From NCBI RefSeq assembly GCF_001262495.1, contig NZ_LGYE01000006.1, positions 124,001 to 188,000 on the forward strand: 64,000 nucleotides of DNA. Reading direction: 5' to 3'. Shown one piece after another: positions 32,440-40,402 of the stretch. The translations under genes were made by a program, and so were the position numbers. Position 1 is the first letter of the stretch; each line of letters starts with the position of its first letter. Source of the DNA: Microbacterium sp. GCS4. Lineage in GTDB: Bacteria > Actinomycetota > Actinomycetes > Actinomycetales > Microbacteriaceae. The notes under the pieces are model-generated. The model was not told the DNA's origin, searched no databases, and saw only the letters and a program-made list of their open reading frames with translations.

Positions 32440-33660
32440 GTGGCAGAATCCAGCGCCGGACTCGGCACCGGACGCGCGAGCGTCAGCGCGGTGCTCGACT
32501 TCGCCTGGACCGCGGGCGAGTTCACCGCGACCGAGGTCATGGCCGGCACCTCCCTCACGCGCTCGACCGCGATCGATGCGATCGACACCCTCGTGAGCGC
32601 GACCGTGCTGCGCGAGCTGCCGAACGCCCGCGCCGCCGGCAGCTATCGTGCGGGCCGACCCGCGCGACGCTTCATGCTCGCCGACGACCTCGGCGTCGTG
32701 ATCGGAGTGGATGCCGGCGACAGCCACCTCGCCGTCACGGTCGCCGACCCGATCGATCGCACGCTCGTGCACCACCGCACCGACCTCGACACGACGCAGA
32801 CCGGACGCGCCCGCCGCGCGACGATCCTGCGACAGATGGAGCACGCGCTGGATGAGGCCGGGTCGACGCGCGACGACGTGCTCGCGATCTGCGTGGGCGT
32901 CGCGGCGCCCGTGAATCGCGACGGCGTCTCTCCCCCGCATCCCGAAGGATTCTGGGAGCGCACGAACCCCGGACTCGCCGCGGCCCTCTCGGACTGGGCG
33001 CCCATCATCGAGGTCAAGAACGACGCCCAGCTCGCGGCGATCGCGGAGGGCTCGACAGGAGCCGCCATCGGATGCCGCGACTACGTCGCACTGCTCGCGA
33101 GCGACCGTTTCGGCGGCGGGGTCGTGGTCGACGGGCATGTGCTGCACGGTGCCCATGGCGGTGTCGGCGAGGGGGTCGTCTTCGACCACATCGTCGGCGT
33201 GGGCTCGGCCTTCGGCCTCAGCCTCACCCTGCAGTCGCAGGTCCGTGCGGCCGTCGACGCGGGAGAGATCGGTCCCGACACCGCGATCGGCCGCCTCGCT
33301 GCGGCTGACCGCATCGACCCGCGTCTCGTGCTCACCGCCGCCGCCTCCGGGGACGCGGATGCCCTGCTCGCGACCACCCGCGTCGGCACGACCCTCGCCC
33401 GCGTGGTCGGCGTTCTCGGCAGCATGTACGACCCCGCGCGGGTGATCGTGTGCGGGGCCGTGGCCGAGAGGATCGAACCCGTGCTCGCCGCGGCCCGCGA
33501 GGTGCTCCCCACGCAGCTGCATCTCCCCGCTCCCGAGATCCTCGCCTCGACGCTCGGCGCCGAGGTCGTCTCGATCGGTGCCGTCACGACCGCGCGTCGC
33601 GCGGCGCGTGAGGTCGCCGTGCCGCGGCTGGCGGAGCGTCGGCTCGCCGCACGGGCGTAG
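32440..33660 (+). CDS. ROK family transcriptional regulator
   Basis: A 406-residue ROK repressor-type protein. Residues about 10-75 form a winged helix (FTATEVMAGTSLTRSTAIDAIDTL); residues 85-380 the ROK sugar-kinase-like domain, with GVDAGDSH as phosphate-1-like loop. The zinc site CxCGxxGC found in many ROK kinases is absent, and the matching region reads GAHGGVGEG, so kinase activity is unlikely. It most likely senses a sugar and represses the divergent ABC/glucosidase operon. GTG start at 32440; an ATG five codons earlier is possible. A broken copy of its last 99 bp occurs at 35963-36061. Confidence 0.88.
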   Translation: MAESSAGLGTGRASVSAVLDFAWTAGEFTATEVMAGTSLTRSTAIDAIDTLVSATVLRELPNARAAGSYRAGRPARRFMLADDLGVVIGVDAGDSHLAVTVADPIDRTLVHHRTDLDTTQTGRARRATILRQMEHALDEAGSTRDDVLAICVGVAAPVNRDGVSPPHPEGFWERTNPGLAAALSDWAPIIEVKNDAQLAAIAEGSTGAAIGCRDYVALLASDRFGGGVVVDGHVLHGAHGGVGEGVVFDHIVGVGSAFGLSLTLQSQVRAAVDAGEIGPDTAIGRLAAADRIDPRLVLTAAASGDADALLATTRVGTTLARVVGVLGSMYDPARVIVCGAVAERIEPVLAAAREVLPTQLHLPAPEILASTLGAEVVSIGAVTTARRAAREVAVPRLAERRLAARA

Positions 33661-33689
33661 CGCCGCGGCTTCCATCGCGGCCCCGTCCG

Positions 33690-34730
33690 CTAGTCCGGCA
33701 GCTGCGCCGTGAAGCGTTCGTCGGTGGCACGGAGCACGCGCAGGATGTTGCCCGACCAGACCTTGTCGATATCGGCATCCGACCACGCCGATGCGGCGAG
33801 CGCCTCGCGGAGTCGCGGGAAGCCTGTGACGTCGCCGAGCCCCTCGGGGAAGTGGTCGAATCCGTCGAAGTCGCTGCCGATGCCCACGTGATCGACGCCG
33901 GCGACCTCGCGGGCGTGCTCGAGGTGCGCGACGACGTGGTCGATCGTCACGGGCGGGGCGTCGCCCTCCTGCCCCGCGGCGAACCAGTCGGCCCACTCCC
34001 GCGAGACGAAGACGGGCACGAACGAGACCATGATCACGCCGCCGTTGCCCTCCAGCCGCTGCAGGATGCCGTCGGGCACGTTGCGCGGATGGTCGGTCAC
34101 CGCCCGGCACGACGAATGACTGAAGACGACGGGCGAATCGGTGATGCTCAGGGCGTGCTCCATCGTCGCCTCCGACACGTGCGACAGGTCGACGAGCATG
34201 CCGAGCGCGTTCATCTCGCGCACCACCGACTCGCCGAAGCCGCTCAGCCCGTCGTGCTGCGGCTCATCGGTCGCCGAGTCCGCCCAGGGCGTGTTGTTGT
34301 TGTGCGTGAGCGTCATGTACCGCACGCCGAGCCGCGCGAGCATCCGCAGTGCGGCGAGGGAGCCGCCGATGCTGTGGCCCCCCTCGGCACCGAGCAGGCT
34401 GGCGATCCGGCCCTCCTGTCCTGAGCGCACGACATCGTCGGCGGTGTGCGCGAGGGCCAGCCGCTCCGGATACCGCCGCACGAAGCGGTGCACGAAGTCG
34501 ATCTGCTCGAGCGTGTACTGCACGGCATCCACGCCCGGCTCGTCCTCGGCGTAGACCGACCAGAACTGCCCGAGCACGCCGCCCTGCTGCATGCGGGGGA
34601 GGTCCGTCTGGAACGGGGAAGGTGCGGCGGCGTCGTCGAGTCCCTCCGCGGAGTAGTCGGCACGATTGCGTACCGCCCAGGGGAGGTCGTTGTGGCCGTC
34701 GATGAGTCCGGTCACCGGTGAGTCGGTCAT
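33690..34730 (-). CDS. Membrane dipeptidase family (M19) metallopeptidase
   Basis: A 346-residue M19 (renal dipeptidase-like) enzyme. All metal ligands can be seen: IDGHNDLPW (HxD), LLGAEGGHSIGG (bridging Glu), LVDLSHVSE, FSHSSCRAV and GIGSDFDG. It hydrolyses dipeptides, including some with D-residues, in a binuclear zinc site. No signal peptide, so it is cytoplasmic. It is convergent with the ROK gene (29 nt) and divergent from the 2H phosphoesterase gene (45 nt). The decayed duplicate nearby joins ROK and 2H sequence without this gene, so it may have entered after the duplication or been lost from the copy. Confidence 0.92.
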   Translation of the reverse strand: MTDSPVTGLIDGHNDLPWAVRNRADYSAEGLDDAAAPSPFQTDLPRMQQGGVLGQFWSVYAEDEPGVDAVQYTLEQIDFVHRFVRRYPERLALAHTADDVVRSGQEGRIASLLGAEGGHSIGGSLAALRMLARLGVRYMTLTHNNNTPWADSATDEPQHDGLSGFGESVVREMNALGMLVDLSHVSEATMEHALSITDSPVVFSHSSCRAVTDHPRNVPDGILQRLEGNGGVIMVSFVPVFVSREWADWFAAGQEGDAPPVTIDHVVAHLEHAREVAGVDHVGIGSDFDGFDHFPEGLGDVTGFPRLREALAASAWSDADIDKVWSGNILRVLRATDERFTAQLPD

Positions 34731-34775
34731 AGGTCGAGGCTAGAGGCATCCTCGCCGTCACGGGATAATCGACCC

Positions 34776-35309
34776 GTGCGAGATCTCGAACTCCGACACT
34801 CCCCTTCGGCGATCGAGCTGCTGCTCGATCCGGAGACCGAGTCCGCAGTGCGCGCCGAGTGGGAGGCGCTCGCCGCCCTCGGGGTGTCGAGTCTCGCGGC
34901 GCACCTGTCGCCGACCAACCGTCCGCACATCACGCTCGTCGCGCGCGTGGGTCTCGCGACCGTGGATCCGGAGGTCTTCGCCGCGATGACGGGTTTCCCG
35001 ATCACGCTCGGCGCACCGCTGCTGTTCGGGAGCGGCGAGCGCCGCGTTCTCGCCCGCAGCGTCGTCCCGACGGCGGAGCTGCTGGCGCTGCGGGATGCGG
35101 TGCTGTCGGCAGCCGGTCCCGGCGACGACGCCCCGCACACCGGCCCCGGGGAATGGATGCCGCACGTGGCCCTCGCGCGCCGGATCCGCGTCGCGGACCT
35201 CCCCGCAGCGCTGGGCTGCATCGGGGCAGATCTCCACGGACGTGCTGGCGTCGCGCGGCACTGGGATGCGGATGCCGGGGTCACATCCGTGCTGGCGGTG
35301 GACCGATGA
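34776..35309 (+). CDS. 2'-5' RNA ligase / 2H phosphoesterase superfamily protein
   Basis: A 177-residue 2H-type protein. The two HxTx-like motifs are PHITLVAR near residue 58 and PHVALARR near 130; the second has Ala in place of Thr, which may lower activity. Family members cleave or form 2',5'-phosphodiester or cyclic phosphate bonds in RNA or small nucleotides. GTG start at 34776. Its stop overlaps the next gene's ATG (ATGA). A second, N-terminally damaged copy is at 36166-36597 and a short piece at 35712-35768. Confidence 0.78.
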   Translation: MRDLELRHSPSAIELLLDPETESAVRAEWEALAALGVSSLAAHLSPTNRPHITLVARVGLATVDPEVFAAMTGFPITLGAPLLFGSGERRVLARSVVPTAELLALRDAVLSAAGPGDDAPHTGPGEWMPHVALARRIRVADLPAALGCIGADLHGRAGVARHWDADAGVTSVLAVDR

Positions 35310-35674
35310 CTCCGGCTCGCTCAGTCCCTCTGTACGACGATGATGAGGGCCACGTCATTCTCAGCGTCACGGTGTTCGGGCAGGACGAGGTGCCCGGTCT
35401 GGACGCCCTCACGGAGCATCGAGAGGCGGACGGGGTTCGCTACGACATCGAGTCGTCCTCTTTCGATGAGACGGATGCGGGCGCCCGCGCGGACAAGCTC
35501 AACGACGCGATCCTCGAACGCGTGGCGTTGCTCGGCCCTGCCGCCGAAGCGCTGCACCGTGCTGACGTCTGGGTCAGGTTCTTCGTGACCCTGCCACGCG
35601 GTGCGGAGACCCTGCGCGCCGATACGGTGCGCGCGCTCGCTGACGTCAACGCGACTCTGTGGATCGACGCGTAG
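35306..35674 (+). CDS. Unrecognised 122-residue protein coupled to the 2H gene
   Basis: Acidic protein, mixed alpha/beta by eye, without signal peptide or membrane span. It begins with VPLYDDDEGHVILSVTVFG and ends with ADVNATLWIDA. No catalytic motif was seen. The layout (short strand-rich, acidic, coupled) recalls DUF4279-like or immunity-type proteins, but I cannot assign it. The ATG at 35306 overlaps the TGA of the 2H gene by the ATGA arrangement. Confidence 0.6.
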   Translation: MTPARSVPLYDDDEGHVILSVTVFGQDEVPGLDALTEHREADGVRYDIESSSFDETDAGARADKLNDAILERVALLGPAAEALHRADVWVRFFVTLPRGAETLRADTVRALADVNATLWIDA

Positions 35675-36165
35675 GCGGGGTCGATCGGCCGGATTCGGCG
35701 GTCAGTAGTTGCGCTCGGCGCGCCGCTGCTGTTCGGTGCCGGCGAGCGCCGCGTGCTCGCGCAGCGTCGTGCCGGCGCAGGTGCGCCTCCGCTCAGCCGC
35801 CCCGTCGGCTGCGCAGAACCTGCTCACCCGCCTCGACGTAGGACGAGAACAGGTCCGTGACGTCGCGGAGCCTTTCCGTCGCGCGCCGGTCATCAGTCAG
35901 CCCTTCGGCACCGCGGAGAGTTCTGATGTAAGCGCGCGATCGCTCGTGGCTCGCCGCGAGGAGAGGTCGTCTCGATCGGCGCCGTCACGACCGCGCGGCG
36001 CGCGGCGCGGTCGGTCGCCGTGTCACGGCTGGCGGAGCGTCGGCTCGCCGCGCGGGCGTAGCCCTCGCCGAGTCGCGGCGCTCCCCGTCGTCTCTCGAAC
36101 TGCTCATCGATCGCGCGACCGAGGCGGCGGTCCGTGCCGAGTGGGAGGCGCTCGCCGCGCTCGGG
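35675..36165 (+). pseudogene. Debris from duplicated ROK 3' end and 2H gene
   Basis: No intact gene. 35712-35768 copies the middle of the 2H gene (35010-35066 region), starting CGCTCGGCGCGCCGCTGCTG. 35963-36061 copies the last 99 bp of the ROK gene (33562-33660) with about 8 differences, ending in the same stop codon. 36062-36165 copies the 5' part of the 2H gene (ELLIDRATEAAVRAEWEALA in translation) but without the start codon. The rest, 35770-35960, is unassigned. It looks like a tandem duplication followed by deletions. Confidence 0.75.
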
Positions 36166-36597
36166 ATGTCGAGCCTCGCTCGTCACATCGCGGACAGCAA
36201 CCGCCCGCACCTCACCCTCGTCGTGCGCGTCGATCTGCCGCTGCCGGATACCGGTGACTTCGCCGACCTTCGCGCGATACCGATCACGCTGGGCGCGCCC
36301 GTGCTCTTCGGCGCCGGCGACCGACGCGTGCTGGCGCGCAGTGTCGTGACCAGCGCAGAACTGCTCGACCTCCACCGGGCGGTGCACGCCGCGGTCGGGG
36401 CGGGAGAGGATGCGTTGCACACCGCACCGGGAGAATGGACCCCGCACGTGACCCTGGCGCGCAGAGTCCGCGTCGCGCACCTTGCGGAGGCGCTCGACGC
36501 CGTCGGCGGCGAGGTCCGTGGGCATGCCCGGCCCCTCCGGCACTGGGATCCCGAGACGGCGACCGTCACCCCGGTGGCGGAGCTGCGGAGCGCTTGA
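36166..36597 (+). CDS. Second 2H phosphoesterase copy, N-terminus damaged
   Basis: From the first ATG the product has 143 residues: MSSLARHIADSNRPHLTLVV, later PHVTLARRVRVAHL. Both motifs are full HxTx (HLTL, HVTL), better than in the first copy. Compared with that copy it lacks about 35 N-terminal residues; these are still present in frame upstream (open from 35932) but fused to ROK debris and with no ATG, GTG or TTG. It may be a functional short form started at 36166, or a pseudogene. Identity to the first copy is high in the centre (EWEALAALG-SSLA, ITLGAP-LFG). Confidence 0.55.
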   Translation: MSSLARHIADSNRPHLTLVVRVDLPLPDTGDFADLRAIPITLGAPVLFGAGDRRVLARSVVTSAELLDLHRAVHAAVGAGEDALHTAPGEWTPHVTLARRVRVAHLAEALDAVGGEVRGHARPLRHWDPETATVTPVAELRSA

Positions 36598-36697
36598 CGA
36601 GCCCTCCGCGCGCAGATTGTGCAATGGGCCGTTGCACATGGCCCGAGCTGCCTCAGATCGCGCAGAGTAGCGGCATCGTCGTCGGGCTCGAGGTCAC

Positions 36698-36943
36698 TCA
36701 TGGCCAGAGTCGGGCCCCACCGCTTCTGCCCCGCCAACCGGGCACCAGGGCAAGGAGGAGCGCAATCAGGAGGCATGCGGCACTACCGGCGACGAGAAGA
36801 ATGTCGCTCACCCGCACCTTAGCCGCTTCCCCTGCCGCGTCCACCTCGAAGCCGTACGCGACCACACTGAAGAACCACGCGATGAGCAGCGCGACACCGA
36901 GCACGACGAAAATCCAGATGAGGAACCTTCTCTTGTTCTTCAC
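36698..36943 (-). CDS. Small two-span membrane protein
   Basis: An 81-residue protein with a basic start (MKNKRR), a span at about residues 8-30, a short outside loop with acidic residues, a second span about 46-68 and a basic C-terminus. Function unknown. It follows the DUF2599-type gene by 12 nt and is probably co-transcribed. Base composition is lower in GC than the neighbours, consistent with an accessory origin. Confidence 0.6.
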   Translation of the reverse strand: MKNKRRFLIWIFVVLGVALLIAWFFSVVAYGFEVDAAGEAAKVRVSDILLVAGSAACLLIALLLALVPGWRGRSGGARLWP

Positions 36944-36955
36944 TCAGATCTCAGA

Positions 36956-37483
36956 TCACCAGTTGCAGAGCTGCGGGTTGACGCCCCACCAGTCGTTCGT
37001 GCCTCGCCACCGCTCGAGGTTCCAGGGGTTCTTTGCTGCAGCGTAGACGGTGTGGCAATCGTACTGCTGTCGAATTGTCGTCGCGGTACCCAGACCCTTC
37101 GACACTGCTTCTTTCCAACCTTGGTCACGCATGATCTGGGCACCGAGGAGCGGGTCGTCTCCGCCACCCAGCCCGTACCCGAGGGAGACACTGTGGCCGA
37201 ACGTGCTCTTGGTCACTGAGTATCTCGGCTGGCCCTTCTCCGACGCGGAGGTAACAGAACTGATCAAGGACTTTCCTACGTAGGGGTCAGCAACGACCGG
37301 GTACTCGAAGCCGGTGTGTTCGACGATCTGACTGAGAGTGCTCCCCTTCACCTCGAAGTGGGTCGGAACCGCTGCTCCACTCGCGTCGAGTGCCCATGGC
37401 GCCGCAACCGCTCTGCGGGTTCGGCTCGGTGGCCTCACGTTAACCGCTACCGGCGACTTGGTGGGTGCTGCCGACTGCGCCAT
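36956..37483 (-). CDS. DUF2599 domain protein, probably 5'-truncated
   Basis: A 175-residue frame. The C-terminal 55 residues form DUF2599: GWKEAVSKG, then QQYDCHTVYAAAKNPWNLER and a final CNW; two Cys could pair. Before it, THFEVKGSTLSQIVEH and YPVVADPYV are typical of secreted actinobacterial proteins of about 250-350 residues that begin with a signal peptide. None is present, and an in-frame stop lies about 40 nt upstream of the ATG, so the 5' part seems lost. GC is lower than nearby. Family role unknown. Confidence 0.6.
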   Translation of the reverse strand: MAQSAAPTKSPVAVNVRPPSRTRRAVAAPWALDASGAAVPTHFEVKGSTLSQIVEHTGFEYPVVADPYVGKSLISSVTSASEKGQPRYSVTKSTFGHSVSLGYGLGGGDDPLLGAQIMRDQGWKEAVSKGLGTATTIRQQYDCHTVYAAAKNPWNLERWRGTNDWWGVNPQLCNW

Positions 37484-37597
37484 ACCGTCATTTCGATACG
37501 CCGCAGTCGAGAGAGATTACGCCCATCGATGCTTGGGCTTCCGAGGTACGCCGATACGCCGGGAGCAATCGCGAACAAGTGAGCCGGCGGGCGCGTT

Positions 37598-37750
37598 CTA
37601 CGCGGACTGACCTGCCTCATGCGATGACGCCGCCGGCGCCTGCGCCCAGGAGGCGAGCAGGCGCAGCCGCTCGGCGGAGGGCGAGCCGGGTTCGGCGCTG
37701 TAGATCAGCATGACCTGGCCGGGCTCGGCCGTGATCGCGAGCTCGCCATC
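37598..37750 (-). pseudogene. Remnant of MmyB-type XRE regulator (C-terminal end)
   Basis: The minus strand encodes DGELAITAEPGQVMLIYSAE followed by PGSPSAERLRLLASWAQ and a stop at 37598. This is the end of the MmyB-like ligand-binding domain of XRE regulators. The helix-turn-helix and most of the ligand domain are missing; upstream the sequence changes abruptly into a plus-strand cupin fragment. Confidence 0.6.
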
Positions 37751-37872
37751 GTCCGCTACGCGCCCGGCGCCCGCACCGCGTGGCACTCCCATGCGCGCGG
37801 TCAGTATCGGACGAGGACTACGAAGGGAAGGTGGGGTCGTTCGAGAAGGAGGCGATGCCGCCGACGTAGGAC
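37745..37872 (+). pseudogene. Remnant of a cupin gene
   Basis: Plus-strand translation from 37748 gives IVRYAPGARTAWHSHARGQ, the first metal-binding motif of a small cupin. Directly after it, in another frame, VSDEDYEGKVGSFEKEAMPP and a stop (about 37867) look like a cupin C-terminus. The central part is gone and the frame is shifted. It abuts the MmyB-type regulator remnant, as if the two were once divergent neighbours. Confidence 0.5.
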
Positions 37873-37943
37873 TATTCCGGCGAGATACGCCTACCTCGGC
37901 GTCATCTCCTACCTCGGCGTCGGAGCCGCGCCAGCTGACCGAC

Positions 37944-39302
37944 TCACTCGACGAGCAGTGCGGGCTCCTCCAGCACGCTCGCGACGTCGGCGATGAAGCG
38001 GCTCATCCCGTCGCCGTCGACGACACGATGGTCGAACGAGCCGGCGACCGTGGTCACCCAGCGCGGGCGCACCTCGCCGTCGACGACCCACGGCTTCTGA
38101 CTGATCGTCCCCATGGCCACGATCCCGGCCTCACCCGGGTTGATGATCGGCGTCCCGGCATCCATCCCGAACACGCCGATGTTGGTGATGGTGATGGTGC
38201 CGTGCTGCTGGTCGGCCGGCGAGGTCTTGCCGTCGCGCGCCGTCAGGGTCAGGCGGTTCAGGGCGCGGGCGAGGTCCCTCATGCTGAGGTCCTGCGCATC
38301 CTTGATGTTCGGCACGAGCAGACCGCGCGGGGTCGCCGCGGCGATTCCGAGGTTCACATAGTGGCGCACCGCGATCTCGGCGCCGTTCTCGGTCTCGATC
38401 CAGGCGGCGTTGACCATCGGCGTGCGGCGAGCAGCCCAGATCACAGCGCGCGCCACGATGAGCAGCGGCGAGACGCGGATGTCGGCGTAGTCGGGCGAGG
38501 CCTTGAGCCGCTTGACGAGCTCCATCGTGCGGGTCGCGTCGACGTCCTTCCACACCGTGACGTGCGGGGCCGAGTACGCGCTCTGCACCATCGCCGAGGA
38601 CGTCGCCTTGCGCACGCCCTTGACCGGGATCGACTCGGTGCGGTCGTCGGATGCCGGGGCGCCGGATGTCGGGGACGGTGCCAGGCCGCGGGCGAGCCCG
38701 GCCGGCGCGGACTGCGGCGCGGGCACGGTCTCCTCGCGCACATCGCCCCACTCGGGCGTCTGGATGTTGCGGAACACGCTCGCCTGCTCGGCGTGCTTCA
38801 TGACGTCGTCACGCGTGACCTCGCCGTCGGCGCCGCTCGGCGTGACGGCCGTGAGGTCGACGCCGAGGTCGCGGGCGAGCTTGCGGATCGGCGGCTTCGC
38901 GATCACGCCGACCGAGGAGCGCACGGGCCGCTCGGCCGGACGCTTGCGGCGCGAGGTCGCCCCGCCGCCGCTGCCGTAGCCGACGAGCACCGAGCCGCCG
39001 CCCTCCTCAGGCGCCGGTGCCTCGGCGGTCGCGATCACTCCCGGACCGGCATCGTCACGAGCATCGGTCACGAAGGTGATGATCGGCGAGCCGACCTCGA
39101 CCGTCGCGCCCTCGGCGACGAGCAGCTCGCCGACCACCCCCGCGTGCGGAGAGGGCAGCTCGACGAGCGACTTGGCCGTCTCGATCTCGCAGATGACGTC
39201 GTTGATCGCGACGGTGTCGCCCGGGGCGACCTTCCAGGCCACGATCTCGGCCTCGGTCAGGCCCTCGCCCACGTCGGGGAGGGTGAAGTTCTGCGTGCTC
39301 AT
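37944..39302 (-). CDS. Dihydrolipoamide acyltransferase, E2 of 2-oxoacid dehydrogenase
   Basis: A 452-residue E2. A single lipoyl domain spans residues 4-78 with the modified Lys in [11 protein letters not shown]; then an acidic/Gly-rich linker; an E1/E3-binding domain near 145-185 ([19 protein letters not shown]); and the catalytic acyltransferase domain to the end, with [11 protein letters not shown] holding the active-site His and Asp. Together with E1alpha and E1beta just upstream it forms a branched-chain-type 2-oxoacid dehydrogenase. E3 is not in the window. A palindromic repeat separates it from E1beta. Confidence 0.93.
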   Translation of the reverse strand: MSTQNFTLPDVGEGLTEAEIVAWKVAPGDTVAINDVICEIETAKSLVELPSPHAGVVGELLVAEGATVEVGSPIITFVTDARDDAGPGVIATAEAPAPEEGGGSVLVGYGSGGGATSRRKRPAERPVRSSVGVIAKPPIRKLARDLGVDLTAVTPSGADGEVTRDDVMKHAEQASVFRNIQTPEWGDVREETVPAPQSAPAGLARGLAPSPTSGAPASDDRTESIPVKGVRKATSSAMVQSAYSAPHVTVWKDVDATRTMELVKRLKASPDYADIRVSPLLIVARAVIWAARRTPMVNAAWIETENGAEIAVRHYVNLGIAAATPRGLLVPNIKDAQDLSMRDLARALNRLTLTARDGKTSPADQQHGTITITNIGVFGMDAGTPIINPGEAGIVAMGTISQKPWVVDGEVRPRWVTTVAGSFDHRVVDGDGMSRFIADVASVLEEPALLVE

Positions 39303-39323
39303 GATTGATCCTTACTCATTCGC

Positions 39324-39397
39324 GGTCATTGAGCGACAAGAGCGAGACGAAACGTGGAGGCATTTCGTCTCGTCGCTGCGCTCCTCGCTCAATGACC
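39324..39397. repeat. Palindromic repeat between E1beta and E2 genes
   Basis: GGTCATTGAGCG...GAGACGAAACG is followed after 8 nt by the inverse TTTCGTCTCG...CGCTCAATGACC. It is a near-complete hairpin of about 30-bp arms and belongs to the family seen at 13017, 21691 and 29047, with a C-to-T change (GTCATTGAG) in both arms. It lies inside the operon, 21 nt before the E2 start. Confidence 0.8.
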
Positions 39398-39421
39398 GGG
39401 GGAAGGCGATCCCGGCGGCCA

Positions 39422-40402
39422 TCAGTAGGCCAGGGAACGGTCGACGGCCTCGAGGATGCGGTCGGCATCCGGGAGGTAGGTGCCCTCGAGCTTCGCGGGC
39501 GGGAACGGGGTGTCGTACCCCGAGACGCGCAGCACCGGCGCCTCGAGAGCGTAGAAGGCGCGCTCCATGACGGTCGCCGCCACCTCGCTGCCGATGCTCG
39601 TGTGCCCCTGCGCCTCCTGCGCGTAGACCATGCGTCCGGTCTTGCGCACCGAGTTCAGGATCGGCTCGTAGTCGATAGGCGACAGCGAGCGCACATCGAC
39701 GACTTCGCAGCTGGTGCCCTCGGCCTCGGCGAGCGCCGCCGCCTGCAGCAGCGTTGTGACCATGGCACCGTGCCCGACGAGGGTCACATCGGATCCGGTG
39801 CGCACGACCCGCGAGGCGTGCAGCGGCAACGCCGAGGCCTCGAGCTCGACCTCGCCCTTGGGCCAGTAGCGGCTCTTCGGCTCCATGAAGATCACGGGGT
39901 CGTTCGAGGCGATGGCCTCCTGGATCATCCAGTACGCGTCGTTCGGCGTCGACGGCGAGACCACGCGCAGACCCGGAGTGTGCGCGAAGTACGCCTCGGG
40001 GCTCTCCTGGTGGTGCTCGACCGCGCCGATGTGCCCGCCGTACGGGATGCGGATCACGATCGGAAGGCTCAGCGCGCCCTCGTGACGGTTCGTGAGCTTC
40101 GCGAGCTGCGTGGTGATCTGGTCGAACGCGGGGAACACGAAGCCGTCGAACTGGATCTCGATCACCGGGCGGAATCCGGCCATCGCCAGACCGATCGCCG
40201 TGCCCACGATCCCGGACTCCGCGAGCGGGGTGTCGAGAACGCGCTTCTCGCCGAAGTCGCGCTGCAGGTGCTCGGTCACGCGGAACACGCCGCCGAGCTT
40301 GCCGATGTCCTCGCCCATGAGCAGGACCTTCTCGTCGTCCTCCATGGCCTTGCGGAGCCCGGCGTTGAGGGCCTTGCTGAACGGCATCGTCTCGAGAGTC
40401 AT
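39422..40402 (-). CDS. 2-oxoacid dehydrogenase E1 component, beta subunit
   Basis: A 326-residue E1beta (transketolase pyrimidine-binding plus C-terminal domains). LLMGEDIGKLGGVFRVTEHL carries the Glu that activates thiamine; FDTPLAESGIVGTAIGLAMAG-like segment LDTPLAESGIVGTAIGLAM follows; HHQESPEAYFAHTPGLRVV is the conserved phosphate-loop region of branched-chain E1beta. ATG at 40402 shares one base with the E1alpha stop (TGATG). Confidence 0.93.
   Translation of the reverse strand: MTLETMPFSKALNAGLRKAMEDDEKVLLMGEDIGKLGGVFRVTEHLQRDFGEKRVLDTPLAESGIVGTAIGLAMAGFRPVIEIQFDGFVFPAFDQITTQLAKLTNRHEGALSLPIVIRIPYGGHIGAVEHHQESPEAYFAHTPGLRVVSPSTPNDAYWMIQEAIASNDPVIFMEPKSRYWPKGEVELEASALPLHASRVVRTGSDVTLVGHGAMVTTLLQAAALAEAEGTSCEVVDVRSLSPIDYEPILNSVRKTGRMVYAQEAQGHTSIGSEVAATVMERAFYALEAPVLRVSGYDTPFPPAKLEGTYLPDADRILEAVDRSLAY

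Noticed and set aside
35702-35893. 63-codon minus-strand frame in the decay zone
   Set aside because: It lies opposite the copied 2H fragment, has no ribosome-binding site and no similarity to nearby genes.
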